Assembly: GCA_030601755.1 (NCBI GenBank)
Contig: JAUWBF010000013.1
Coordinates: forward strand, 1-55,505
Direction of reading: 5' to 3'
Source of the DNA: Verrucomicrobiota bacterium
GTDB lineage: Bacteria; Verrucomicrobiota; Verrucomicrobiia; Opitutales; Opitutaceae
Length of the DNA stretch: 55,505 bases
In this document: positions 36,764-45,215 of the stretch, piece by piece
Position numbering within the stretch: the first letter of the stretch is position 1
Layout of the letters: each line of letters opens with the position of its first letter
The notes under the pieces: generated by a model
Database searches by the model: none
Seen by the model: the letters and a program-made list of their open reading frames with translations, nothing else
Told to the model about the DNA's origin: nothing
Program-made: the position numbers and the translations under genes

Positions 36764-36801
36764 AAAAAAAGAGGGGCGGGCCGCGTGATGACCCGCCCCT
36801 C
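36764..36801 (-). terminator. Terminator between urtA and urtB
   Basis: On the minus strand GAGGGGCGGG and CCCGCCCCTC form a perfect 10-bp stem (11-base loop) followed by TTTTTTT. It probably lowers transcription from urtA into urtBCDE-ureABC, giving more binding protein than membrane components. Confidence 0.8.
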
Positions 36802-36858
36802 GAAACCACAAACTAACTAACTTTCTGAAACGGACTCCTTGTAAGGTGACCGTAAGGC

Positions 36859-38115
36859 TTACTTGAACTTACCCTTGAGCCAGGGCTCGCCGTATACGTC
36901 CTTGAACTCCTTGAGGATCTTGAACTGACCGTCGGCCTTGGTCTCGCCGATGAACACGTTCTTGGTCAGGTGCATGTTGGGCTGGGTGGTGACGGTGCCG
37001 CCGGGGCCGTCGAAGGAGATGCCCGACTTGAGGGCCTCGCGCACGGCGTCGACATCGAAGGTGCCGGCCTTCTCGACGGCGGCCTTCCAGAGATAGACGC
37101 CGTTGTAGGAAAGAACCATCGGGGAGCAGGTGACGCGGCCTTCCTTCACGATGCCGGGGACGTCGCTCTTCTTGAGCCAGGATTCGAAGTCCTTCACGAA
37201 CTTCTTGTTCGCGGGGCTCTTGATGGACTGGAAGTAGGTCCAGCAACCGAGCTGGCCGACGAGCTGGTCGGCGGGCAGACCGCGGAACTCATCCTCGGAG
37301 ATCGAGAAGGAGACGACCGGGCAGGTCTCGGCGGAGAGACCGGAGGCGGCGTATTCCTTGAAGAAGGGAACGTTGGTGTCACCGTTCAGGGTGCTGACCA
37401 CGGCGGCGCCACCGCCGGCGGCGAACTGCTTGATCTCGGCGACGATCTGCTGGTAGTCGGTGTGGCCGAAGGGCGTGTATTTGCCGGCGGAGATGATCTT
37501 GCCGGAGTCGTCCTTGCGGTAGCCGCCGCCGATGTTCTCGAGGGGAACGCCCTTGCTGAGCAAATACTCGAGGAGAACGAGGTTGGTGGTCTGCGGGTAG
37601 ACGTAGTCGGTGCCCAGCAGGTAGAACTTCTTGTAGCCTTGCTCGAGGAGATAGTCTACGGCCGGAGTGGCCTGCTGATTCACGGCCTCGGCGGTGTAGA
37701 ACACGTTTTGCGACTCTTCTTCACCCTCGTATTGCACGGGGTAGAACAGGAGACCGTTGTTCTTCTCGTAAACGGGAAGCACGGACTTGCGGGAGACGGA
37801 GGTCCAGCAGCCGAAGGTCACGGCGACCTTGTCCTGCTCGAGGAGCTGCTTGGCCTTCTCGGCGAAGAGCGGCCAGTTGGAGGCACCGTCGACGACGACG
37901 GGTTCGATCTTTTTGCCGAGCACGCCACCCTTGGCGTTGATCTCGTCGAAAGTGAAGAGGAGGACGTCACGCAGCGAGGTTTCGCTGATGGCCATCGTTC
38001 CGGAAAGGGAGTGAAGAACGCCGACTTTGACGGTGTCCTCGGCGCGAAGAGCGCCGGCGGCGGTGCCGAGCGCAAGCGCGCTGAGACCGAGGGTGCGAGT
38101 GATGGATTTGATCAT
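36859..38115 (-). CDS. urtA: Urea ABC transporter substrate-binding protein UrtA
   Basis: A 418-residue periplasmic urea-binding protein. The signal peptide is at about residues 1-25 ([26 protein letters not shown]). Mature features match Urt[24 protein letters not shown], then [63 protein letters not shown] and [14 protein letters not shown]-like [14 protein letters not shown]. The ATG at 38115 marks the signal peptide; the upstream open frame enters the preceding terminator. It lies 95 bases after the porin gene and is followed by a terminator. Confidence 0.97.
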   Translation of the reverse strand: MIKSITRTLGLSALALGTAAGALRAEDTVKVGVLHSLSGTMAISETSLRDVLLFTFDEINAKGGVLGKKIEPVVVDGASNWPLFAEKAKQLLEQDKVAVTFGCWTSVSRKSVLPVYEKNNGLLFYPVQYEGEEESQNVFYTAEAVNQQATPAVDYLLEQGYKKFYLLGTDYVYPQTTNLVLLEYLLSKGVPLENIGGGYRKDDSGKIISAGKYTPFGHTDYQQIVAEIKQFAAGGGAAVVSTLNGDTNVPFFKEYAASGLSAETCPVVSFSISEDEFRGLPADQLVGQLGCWTYFQSIKSPANKKFVKDFESWLKKSDVPGIVKEGRVTCSPMVLSYNGVYLWKAAVEKAGTFDVDAVREALKSGISFDGPGGTVTTQPNMHLTKNVFIGETKADGQFKILKEFKDVYGEPWLKGKFK

Positions 38116-38142
38116 GATGGGAGAAGGAAAGTGGAGAGAGCT

Positions 38143-38182
38143 GCAAAAAAGGAAGGCCCGCCGCCGCCTTGGCGGCGGGCCT
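38143..38182 (-). terminator. Terminator between porin and urtA
   Basis: AGGCCCGCCGCC and GGCGGCGGGCCT are perfect 12-bp arms with a 5-base loop; on the minus strand they are followed by a T-run (A-run at 38144-38149 on the plus strand). It ends most porin transcripts, so urtA may rely on read-through or a promoter in the 95-base gap. Confidence 0.8.
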
Positions 38183-38210
38183 GAAGTCAAACTGCGTTCA
38201 AACGTTCAGA

Positions 38211-39185
38211 TCAGAACGTGAAGAGGCCCTGGATACCGTAGAACAGGCCCTTGTAAGCGATCGGAGAAGCCGCGGAGTCGGCATACGAAACCTCGGCGCG
38301 AACGGTGAAGTTGTCGTTGATGACGTAGCCCGGCGAGAGGGTCAGGTAGGTGCCATACTCGTTGGTGGCGTCGACCTCCTGGAAGCTCCAGCGGGCGACG
38401 GTGTAGAACTTCTCGGAGAAGTCATACTTGCCGAAGAGGATGTAGCTGGTGGAAGCGTCGTCGTAGTAGGACACTTCACCGGCGACGGTGAGGGCGTCGC
38501 TGACAGCGTAGGAAGCCCAGATGTCGATGCCGTAGTCGTTAACGGCGGCGTCGTCATCGTCGAGGGTCAGGCCCACGAACACGGTGAGGTTTTCGACACC
38601 GGTGTAGGTCATGACGAACTCGTAGCCGAGGCCGTCGCTCCAGTCGGAGTCACCCTCGTCGGCGAGCGTGGCGCCGGCGCCGGGCATGAGCGAGTCGGTG
38701 ACGGAGACGCCGAACGACAGGGTGTCGGAGGCGGCGTAGTCAGCCTTCACGCCGCTGTGATAGCCGGGGACGCCAGAGGCATAGCCCCAGGTCAGCTGGC
38801 TCATGTAAGCAGGGTGATAGGACTCGTAGCCGATGTAGCTCAGGAACTTGCCACCGGTGAGGGTGACATCGCCCACAGTGTAGGAAACATAAAGGTCGAG
38901 AATCTCGGTCGTGTCGGCGCCACCGCCGGCAGGCACGTAGAACAGGCTGACCTTGCCCGAGAAATCCTTGTAGGATCCGAGGAAACCGACGAACGCGGAG
39001 TCCAGATTCCAAGCGCCGGAGTCGAACAGGGAGGTCGTGGAGGAGGCACCTTCGGGGTCGTTGACCGCGGCGGTGGCGGCGACGTAGCCCTCGACGCCGA
39101 CGTAGTCATTGATCTTAACTTCGGCTTGAGCCGAGGCAGCGACCGCGGCGCAAAGGCCGGCGGCGAGCGTTAGACGTGATTTCAT
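38211..39185 (-). CDS. Outer-membrane beta-barrel porin
   Basis: A 324-residue outer-membrane protein. The signal peptide (MKSRLTLAAGLCAAVAASAQA) is followed by EVKINDYVGVEGYVAATAAV and a run of alternating amphipathic strands rich in Tyr, Gly and Asp, ending YKGLFYGIQGLFTF with a terminal Phe. It resembles the BBP2/OmpL-like porins of Verrucomicrobiota. Directly ahead of urtA on the same strand, it is a good candidate for the outer-membrane entry of urea or short amides (FmdC-like role, inference). ATG 39185 was chosen for the signal peptide. A sigma-54-like promoter lies about 90 bases upstream. Confidence 0.88.
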   Translation of the reverse strand: MKSRLTLAAGLCAAVAASAQAEVKINDYVGVEGYVAATAAVNDPEGASSTTSLFDSGAWNLDSAFVGFLGSYKDFSGKVSLFYVPAGGGADTTEILDLYVSYTVGDVTLTGGKFLSYIGYESYHPAYMSQLTWGYASGVPGYHSGVKADYAASDTLSFGVSVTDSLMPGAGATLADEGDSDWSDGLGYEFVMTYTGVENLTVFVGLTLDDDDAAVNDYGIDIWASYAVSDALTVAGEVSYYDDASTSYILFGKYDFSEKFYTVARWSFQEVDATNEYGTYLTLSPGYVINDNFTVRAEVSYADSAASPIAYKGLFYGIQGLFTF

Positions 39186-39514
39186 AGCTTGCTTGTTGGT
39201 TTGGTTGTTAGTTTTGGCCACCGGCCGAACCGCGTTGTTGGCACGCTACGGTTGTCCGATCGCACCCGCCCCTAAGCCGCCCCCGTGCCACACAGTCGCC
39301 ACAAACCACAAAGCTGCTGATTTCTCGGATCTTAAAATAAATCGGCTATTTTTACCGCCTGCCTCCTGACTCAGACCGCAACAACCAACGCTGTCGCGGA
39401 ACCGCCAACTGTCGCAGATCACGACACCCACTTCTTTCATCCACTCCTCACGCCGTCGATGGCCCGAAACCGTCTTGCCGTGCCCGCTTCCCCGACCGAC
39501 CGTCTCCCACCTTC
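39186..39514. promoter_or_regulatory. Intergenic control region between porin/urea operon and the endonuclease gene
   Basis: A 329-base gap with no gene seen. It contains a sigma-54-like element for the porin at 39275-39290, an AT-rich stretch around 39330-39355 (TCTTAAAATAAATCGGCTATTTTTACC) that is a possible sigma-70 promoter or UP-like region in either direction, and nothing else recognisable. No NtrC-type palindrome stands out. Confidence 0.4.
39275..39290 (-). promoter_or_regulatory. Sigma-54-like promoter of the porin/urt/ure operon
   Basis: On the minus strand TGGCACGGGGGCGGCT has a perfect -24 box (TGGCAC) and the GG-N10-GC spacing, but the -12 box is CGGCT rather than TTGCA. It would give a leader of about 80 bases ahead of the porin ATG at 39185. 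Weaker than the hupE element but in the expected place for nitrogen control. Confidence 0.4.
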
Positions 39515-40528
39515 ATGAGCCGCCGCAAAACCTCCGCCACGTCCACCCGCGCCTCCGGCGGCAAATCCGCCTCCTCCCGCAAGAACGGCTCCCGCGGCCG
39601 ACGCCGCGCCCGTTGGGCGCTCTGGTTCAACCTGCTCATCATCGCCGCGCTGGCCGGCTGGTATGTCACCCAGCCGGCGGCCCGTCGGGACGAGGTCAAC
39701 CGGCTGCTTCGCAACTCCCTCGACCGCGACAAGCGCATCGAGCCGCTCGATGTCGCGTGGGACATCTACCAACTCTACTACAGCCCCGACTTCGTCTCCG
39801 TTCCGCCAGCGCCGGGCGACCACACCCACGTGTATGCCGGCCCTCCCGTCGCCACCGGTGCCAACGCCCGCGACGGCGGCCTCCGGCTGCTCGCCAACCA
39901 AGGCTACCTCGTCGGCTACGACGACACCCTGCCCTCGCCGCGCTGGGCCGCCTATCGCGTGGTCGACCTCACTCCCCTGCCCTCCGCGCCGGAGCGACCC
40001 GAAACCTTCGAGGTGGATGCGCGCACCGCGAGCCGAGTGCGCAGCGACGCCTACACCAACACCGGCTACGACCGCGGCCACCTTGCGCCCAATTACGCCA
40101 TCGCCACCCGCCACGGCGAGCAGGCACAACGCGAGACGTTTCTGCTGAGCAACATCATCCCGCAAAAACACGGGCTCAACGCGGGTCTCTGGAAACAACT
40201 TGAGACACGCATCGCCACCAGCTACCCCGCCCGCTTCGGCGAAGTCTGGGTGCTTGCCGGGCCGGTCTTCTCGCGCCCCACCCCGCCGACGCTCGGCAGC
40301 GACGGACCCGCCGTGCCCGACGCCTGCTACATGATCATCCTGGATGAAAGCGACGGCCGTCTCCGCGCCATGGCCTTCGTATTCCCACAGGACGCCGCCG
40401 GTGAACTCGACCGTTACCTCACCACCATCGACACGATCGAGGCTCGCACCGGACTCGATTTTTTCCCGGCGTTGGCCGACGCCGCCGAAAACCAACTCGA
40501 GGAGCAACGAGCCAGCCGAGTCTGGTGA
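39515..40528 (+). CDS. Membrane-anchored DNA/RNA non-specific endonuclease (NUC1 family)
   Basis: A 337-residue beta-beta-alpha-metal nuclease. A very basic N-terminus (1-33) and one transmembrane segment (about 34-51, WALWFNLLIIAALAGWYV) place the catalytic domain outside the inner membrane. The motif DRGH (residues 186-189, GYDRGHLAPN) supplies the general-base His, and N213 in LLSNIIPQKHGLN the metal-binding Asn. GPVFSRPTPPTLG near 250-262 is also family-typical. It may serve in nutrient scavenging from nucleic acids, competence or defence; neighbours do not decide. The start lies well inside the gap, with no Shine-Dalgarno sequence. Confidence 0.9.
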   Translation: MSRRKTSATSTRASGGKSASSRKNGSRGRRRARWALWFNLLIIAALAGWYVTQPAARRDEVNRLLRNSLDRDKRIEPLDVAWDIYQLYYSPDFVSVPPAPGDHTHVYAGPPVATGANARDGGLRLLANQGYLVGYDDTLPSPRWAAYRVVDLTPLPSAPERPETFEVDARTASRVRSDAYTNTGYDRGHLAPNYAIATRHGEQAQRETFLLSNIIPQKHGLNAGLWKQLETRIATSYPARFGEVWVLAGPVFSRPTPPTLGSDGPAVPDACYMIILDESDGRLRAMAFVFPQDAAGELDRYLTTIDTIEARTGLDFFPALADAAENQLEEQRASRVW

Positions 40529-40569
40529 ATCCGCCCGCTGTTCGTCGTCCCTTTCGCGCCGTCGCGCTG

Positions 40570-41019
40570 TTACGCGGTCAGAATTTTCTCGCCGTGCTGA
40601 CTCCGGCCAACGCCCGTCTCGCGACGACGTAGGAAAATGCGCACGCCGTCGGGGTCCGACAAGCTCCAGAGACCACGCCCCCATCCCGCGTTCTCCCTGA
40701 TCGCCTCCACCTCGCAACCCGCATCCCGCAGCTCGCCGGCGAGCATCGCCGGCTCGGGCACGTCGAGCGTCAGCCACACCCCACGCGGCTCCACCGCGGA
40801 CACCAGCTCGGCGACCGGCGCGTTGGTCTCCTGTTGAAGCAGCAACAACTGCCCGCCCGACGGGTGCACCAAGCGCACCCAGTCGCCGCCTTCGTCCGCC
40901 GTGCGAAACCCCAGCCGCTCCGTGTAGAAAGCCCACGATTCGAAAAACCGCCGCGTGACCAACCCCGTGTGAAAAGACGCCGGAAACACCGGCCACTCCG
41001 TCGAGTCCACCGCGCTCAT
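40570..41019 (-). CDS. Glyoxalase/bleomycin-resistance-fold protein (first)
   Basis: A 149-residue vicinal-oxygen-chelate fold protein: RFFESWAFYTERLGFRT near residues 21-37, then VHPSGGQLLLLQQE, VWLTLDVPEPAMLAGELRDAGCEVE and LWSLSDPDGVRIFLRRRE, the usual two beta-alpha-beta-beta-beta modules. The ATG at 41019 overlaps the previous gene's stop by four bases. The substrate is unknown; metal ligands are not obvious in the first module. Confidence 0.82.
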   Translation of the reverse strand: MSAVDSTEWPVFPASFHTGLVTRRFFESWAFYTERLGFRTADEGGDWVRLVHPSGGQLLLLQQETNAPVAELVSAVEPRGVWLTLDVPEPAMLAGELRDAGCEVEAIRENAGWGRGLWSLSDPDGVRIFLRRRETGVGRSQHGEKILTA

Positions 41020-41453
41020 CGGGCGCCCTCCCCTGCCCCATGACCGGCATGCCCCGCACGACGATGGATCGCGATGCTGTTGCCATCCGGATCCTGAATC
41101 ACCGCCATCCGGCAAGTCGGCTCATCCATCGGTTTGATCACAAACACCACGCCCGCCGCCCGCAACGCCGACACGGCCGCCTCGAAGTCCTCCACCTCGA
41201 GCGCCAACGCCGGGCCATCTCCGCACGGCTTCCACTGCCCCTCGGCCAGATTGGTGATCGCGAGCGCGTGACCGCCCAGCTCGTATTCGATCCACGCCTT
41301 GTCCGGCCCGTGCTCCCAGGTCGTGCCCGAACGCAACCCCAGCAACCCTTCATAAAATGCCCGCGCCCTTTTCAGGTCGGTCACCGGATAGCCGGTGAAG
41401 GCGAATTCAACAACCTTGAACGGATGACCGGATGAAGCGGATGAAGTGTTCAT
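41016..41453 (-). CDS. Glyoxalase/bleomycin-resistance-fold protein (second)
   Basis: A 145-residue protein of the same fold: VEFAFTGYPVTDLKRARAFYEGLLGLRSG near residues 15-43, then GPALALEVEDFEAAVSALRAAGVVF and AVIQDPDGNSIAIHRRAG, where the last Asp-Pro-Asp-Gly-Asn and His are typical. ATG 41453. It overlaps the following gene by four bases, so the pair may act together. Function beyond the fold is unknown. Confidence 0.85.
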   Translation of the reverse strand: MNTSSASSGHPFKVVEFAFTGYPVTDLKRARAFYEGLLGLRSGTTWEHGPDKAWIEYELGGHALAITNLAEGQWKPCGDGPALALEVEDFEAAVSALRAAGVVFVIKPMDEPTCRMAVIQDPDGNSIAIHRRAGHAGHGAGEGAR

Positions 41454-41543
41454 GACCTCCACCGTAGCACGCGCCGGTGACAGCCCTATGTCAGCAGCCG
41501 GACCAGCCCGCAAAAAATCCCGCGGCCACCGCCACCCGCACGC

Positions 41544-42512
41544 TCAAACTCCGACCGCCTCGGCGTGCCGCGCCAACACCCGCCCGGCCTGCTCGCGCAC
41601 CTTGCCGCGCAGCTCCGCCGGCTCCAGCGCCTCGGCCTGGTCCCCGAACGACAACAGCCACCTCGCCAACCAGTCGTAGCACCACGTGAACAGCACGCAC
41701 TCCACACCGCCCTCTCGCCGCTCCCCGAATTCCAGCGTCGCGTAGCTCTCGCGCTGCGCCCGCTCCACGACCCCGTCGGCAAACCACACCCGCGCCGGAA
41801 ACGTCTGCCCGCCCTCCGTGCGCTCCGCCAGATGATCCTCCAGCGAAAAATCCGGTCGCGGCGCGAACACCTCCGCCAGCGTCTCGATATTTTGGATACG
41901 GTCCACGCGGAAGTGACGCAGCTCGTCGCGCAGCCGGCACCACGCGACCAGATACCACGCGTCGCCGTAAAAAACCACGCCCAGCGCCTCCACGTCCCGA
42001 CGGCTGTCCTCGCTCCGCCCCTTGGCGCGGTAGTCCATACGCAGCACCCGCCGTCCCGCCACCGCCTGCTGCACCGGCACGAGAAACGACTGCCGCGCCC
42101 GCGCCGCCTGCGGCGAGTCCGGCGCCGGTCCCTCGACGGCCACCCCGCGCGCCAACCGCTCCAGATGATCGCGCCGCTCCACCGGCATCACCGCGCGCAG
42201 CTTGTCCAGCGCCGCGTCCGACACCGCGCACAACGACGCGTCGGTGAAACGCCGGACCAGTTCGCCCCCCAGGAACAGCGCCCCCGCCTCCTCCGCGGTC
42301 AGCATGACCGGCGGCAGATGATAGCCCCGCACGAGCGTGTAGCCCACCCCCGCCTCGCCCTGGATCGGCACGCCGGCCTCGCCCAGCGCGGCCATGTCGC
42401 GATACACCGTGCGCAGGCTCACCTCGAACTTCGCCGCCAGCTCCTCGGCGCGCACCAATCGCCGCCCCTGCAGATGCATCACGATGGCCACGAGACGGTC
42501 GGTCCGGTTCAT
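41544..42512 (-). CDS. WYL-domain transcriptional regulator (YafY/DeoR-type HTH)
   Basis: A 322-residue regulator: an N-terminal winged helix (NRTDRLVAIVMHLQGRRLVRAEELAAKFEVSLRTVYRDMAALGEAGVPI) and a WYL ligand-sensing domain (about 140-215, with the Trp-Tyr-Leu core in FYGDAWYLVAWCRLRDELRHFRVDRI), then a WCX C-terminal extension. WYL regulators often sense nucleotides or nucleic acid. ATG 42512 starts the conserved domain. Two identical palindromes lie 124-200 bases upstream and are good candidates for its own operators. Ninety bases separate it from the glyoxalase pair on the same strand. Confidence 0.92.
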   Translation of the reverse strand: MNRTDRLVAIVMHLQGRRLVRAEELAAKFEVSLRTVYRDMAALGEAGVPIQGEAGVGYTLVRGYHLPPVMLTAEEAGALFLGGELVRRFTDASLCAVSDAALDKLRAVMPVERRDHLERLARGVAVEGPAPDSPQAARARQSFLVPVQQAVAGRRVLRMDYRAKGRSEDSRRDVEALGVVFYGDAWYLVAWCRLRDELRHFRVDRIQNIETLAEVFAPRPDFSLEDHLAERTEGGQTFPARVWFADGVVERAQRESYATLEFGERREGGVECVLFTWCYDWLARWLLSFGDQAEALEPAELRGKVREQAGRVLARHAEAVGV

Positions 42513-42635
42513 AAGCCGCGCAGTCTGCCTCCCCTCGCCCCCGTCCTTCAAGCCCGCTTCCACGCCTCCGAGCAAGCAGGTCTTTTTGCCCGCCGCCCCC
42601 CACACAACTCCCACGATCCCCTGCCCTCAAAACCC

Positions 42636-42712
42636 ATTTGTCACTTAATAAGTGACAAATAAGAAACGGTAAATTAATAACTTAAGTCGATTGTCACTTA
42701 ATAAGTGACAAT
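42636..42712. promoter_or_regulatory. Twin identical 21-bp palindromes
   Basis: The same 21-bp palindrome (arms TTGTCACTTA, one central A) occurs at 42638-42658 and 42691-42711, extended by further symmetric A/T bases. Centres are 53 bp apart, about five helical turns, and the DNA between is AT-rich (AAATTAATAACTTAAG). It stands out sharply from the GC-rich surroundings. Likely operators on one DNA face; the WYL gene downstream is the natural candidate target. Confidence 0.65.
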
Positions 42713-42803
42713 TTCGGCTGGTGTAAAACGGCTTGGTTTCGGCGAAGATCGTGTAGGGCGTCGGGCGGAGCGACTTGTGATTAAAGCGCGTCGATTAATC
42801 CCA

Positions 42804-44243
42804 TCACTCGGGCCAGAAGGCGCGGGGCGGGCGGTTGGCGCAAGGGCGGCGGTTTGCCGGGGAATAGTCGAGGTCGCCGCGGCCCTCGACGTGCGTTGCC
42901 ATCAAGGCGCGCAGGTCGTTCAACGCAGGGCTTTCGCCGGACAGGTCGCACAGCTCGCGCGGATCGTTTTCCAAGTCGAAAAGCTGCTCCTCGCCGGTGC
43001 GCGGATACCACAGGTATTTCCAACGCGACGTCGTCACCCAGAGGTTGTGATGCCAGCCCTCGCATTGGCCGAACAGGTGATCGCGCGCGTCCGGCGATGC
43101 CGCCGATGCGCCGTCGTCGCCACGCACGAGCGGCGCCAGCGAGCGGCCGTGCATGTGCGGCGGGATGTCGACGCCGGCAAGATCGAGCAGCGTCGGCGCG
43201 ATGTCTTCCCAGCACACGAGTTCGTCGCAGCTCGCACGGTGCAGAGGCACGTTGGCGCCGGTGATGAAGAACGGCACCCGCGACGATGCCTCGTGACCGA
43301 GCGATTTTCTGAACAGCTGATGATCACCAAGCATCTCCCCGTGATCCGAGCTGAAGAGCACGTAATACGGCGCGCCGGCGTCGGACGATCCGTAGCCGGT
43401 CCACTGCTCGATGACGTGCGCGATGCAGTCGTCGATGTGATTGATCAACGCATAATACGCCGCCGTCGCCCGACGGATGATCTCCGGGTCGAACGGGCCG
43501 CTTGGCGCATCCGGAGCGACGACGCGCGGCGGCACGTCCGCGCACCACTCGCCCAGACTCGCCGGCGGCAGATCCTTCGCGAGGTAACGTTACAGATAAT
43601 GATCCAGCGGCACAAACGGCGGATGCGGGTGAAAGAACGACAGGTGCAGGAAAACCGGCGCGCTCGGATCGCGTCGCTCCGTCAGGAAGCGGGCGGCCTC
43701 CTCGGCGAGCCATTTGTTGTGGTGCAGGTGATCGGCATGGCTCCAGGGTCGCACCAACCGGCCGTTGCCGCTGATGCCGTGATCGTGCGGATGACAATCC
43801 ATGCCGCGTTGACGCAACCACGGCACGTAGTCGTTGCGTTTTTGGGTCTCGCAGCGCGGCCTCCAATTGGAGGTCTCGGAAAGGATGATGTTGTCGAAAC
43901 CGTAACGCTTGCCCTGCGGATGCAGGTGCATCTTGCCAATGAGCTGAGTCTGGTAACCCGCGGCCGAGAGCAGGCCGGGCAGGGTCGAGGGCGGGTCGAA
44001 CTCCTGCCCGTCACGATAGCCGCGCAAACCGTGTTCATCGGGGCTCATGCCGGACAGCAGCGTGCGTCTTGCGGGAATGCAGACGGGGCAGGTCGAGTAG
44101 CCGCGTGTGAAGTTGACGCCCCGCGACGCCATGTGGTCGAGGTTCGGAGTCTCGACGAAGCGGTTGCCGTTGATGCCGAGCGCGTCGGCGCGCTGCTGGT
44201 CGGTGGTGATGAGCAGGATGTGGGGACGACGGGGTTGGCTCAT
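42804..44243 (-). pseudogene. Sulfatase interrupted by one in-frame stop
   Basis: A Cys-type sulfatase of about 480 codons read in one frame, with a single TAA at 43590-43592. The upstream part (43593-44243, 217 codons) holds the metal-binding LLITTDQQRAD (D15) and the modification motif CIPAR (C55 to R59), whose Cys becomes formylglycine; it ends FVPLDHYL. After the stop the same frame continues RYLAKDLPPASLGEW and on through LINHIDDCIAHVIEQW, YVLFSSDHGEMLGDHQLF and SSRVPFFITG to the end, all normal sulfatase sequence. A short frame could restart at GTG 43535. One base change would restore the gene, so it is a recent mutation, a read-through stop or a sequencing error. Divergent from an AraC gene. 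Confidence 0.8.
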
Positions 44244-44327
44244 GCCAAAACCCTCTTAAAATCCTCTGGAAAAACCAACACGATTGGATTGCGAAAATGG
44301 GTCATTACATGACAAATACGGTTCATC

Positions 44328-45191
44328 ATGACGTCACCCGAACTTCCGCTCGCCGACTGGGGCAACCTGTGCCGCGACCTGGTCTGGATCCGCCGCGCGG
44401 TGATCGAGGACGCGTATCGGCACCGCCGTTACGACCCCGCGGGACGCATCGTGGCGTGGAGGCTGCTGGCCGGGCGGATCACGTTTCGGCTGTCGTCGGG
44501 CCGCCTCGAGGTGAAGGCCGGCCAATGGGTGCTGCCGGGCACCGGGACCGGCACGCGGGTCTTCGCGGAGGGCACGGAATTTGTCTCCGTGCGTTTCCAT
44601 GCCCACTGGCCCGGCGGCGTCTCGCTCTTCGACCATGCCCGCCCGTTGGTGATCGCCGCGGGAAAGGCGGGGGCTTTGGACGAGGCGGCCTTTGCGCTGG
44701 TCGAGTTCCAAAAGACGCATCTGGACCGTCCGGGACTGCCGATGCAGCGCCAGCCGGTCGACCTGGCCCGGCATATCGGGCTGCGAGCCTTGCATGACCG
44801 CTGGTTCCTCGCCTACGCGGAGTTGATGGCGGCGCAAGGTCGCGAGCAGCATCGCCCCCCGCTGCTGGACGCCCGCATGCAGGAGGCGGTGCGACTGATG
44901 GAATCTCGACTGCGGCTCGGGCAGGTGTTGACCGAACAGGCGGTCGCGGAGGGCGTGGGGCTGAGTCTCAGCCAGTTCAAGCGGCTGTTTGCCCGCGACC
45001 TCGGCGTGACGCCCAAGCGCTGGCTCGACGACCTGCGCTTTGCCATGGCCCGCGACCTCCTGAATGAAGGCGGTCGCACGGTGAAGCAGATTGGCTACGA
45101 GCTGGGCTTCCGTTCGCCCAACCACTTCTCGGCGTGGTTTGCGCGGCGGCGGGGTTGCCCGCCCGGCCTGTCGGTCCGGGGAGCGGGTTGA
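44328..45191 (+). CDS. AraC-family transcriptional regulator
   Basis: A 287-residue regulator with an N-terminal cupin-like sensing domain (about 25-110) and a C-terminal double helix-turn-helix (about 190-283: VLTEQAVAEGVGLSLSQFKRLFARDLGVTPKRWLDDLRF, then RTVKQIGYELGFRSPNHFSAWFARRRGCPPG, the family signature). It is divergent from the sulfatase with 84 bases between, a layout in which AraC proteins often control sugar- or sulfate-ester-degrading genes. The gap includes GTCAT-TAC-ATGAC, a possible half of its binding site. Confidence 0.9.
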   Translation: MTSPELPLADWGNLCRDLVWIRRAVIEDAYRHRRYDPAGRIVAWRLLAGRITFRLSSGRLEVKAGQWVLPGTGTGTRVFAEGTEFVSVRFHAHWPGGVSLFDHARPLVIAAGKAGALDEAAFALVEFQKTHLDRPGLPMQRQPVDLARHIGLRALHDRWFLAYAELMAAQGREQHRPPLLDARMQEAVRLMESRLRLGQVLTEQAVAEGVGLSLSQFKRLFARDLGVTPKRWLDDLRFAMARDLLNEGGRTVKQIGYELGFRSPNHFSAWFARRRGCPPGLSVRGAG

Positions 45192-45215
45192 GCCCGCCCG
45201 TCCCGGAGGAGCAAA

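Noticed and set aside
36737-36811. Earlier GTG start for urtB
   Set aside because: It would put the terminator hairpin at 36764-36801 inside the coding sequence and delay the signal segment.
43536-43592. Two separate small sulfatase genes split at 43590
   Set aside because: Both pieces are in the same frame and together make one normal sulfatase with each motif once; neither piece alone has a complete active site. Annotated as one interrupted gene.
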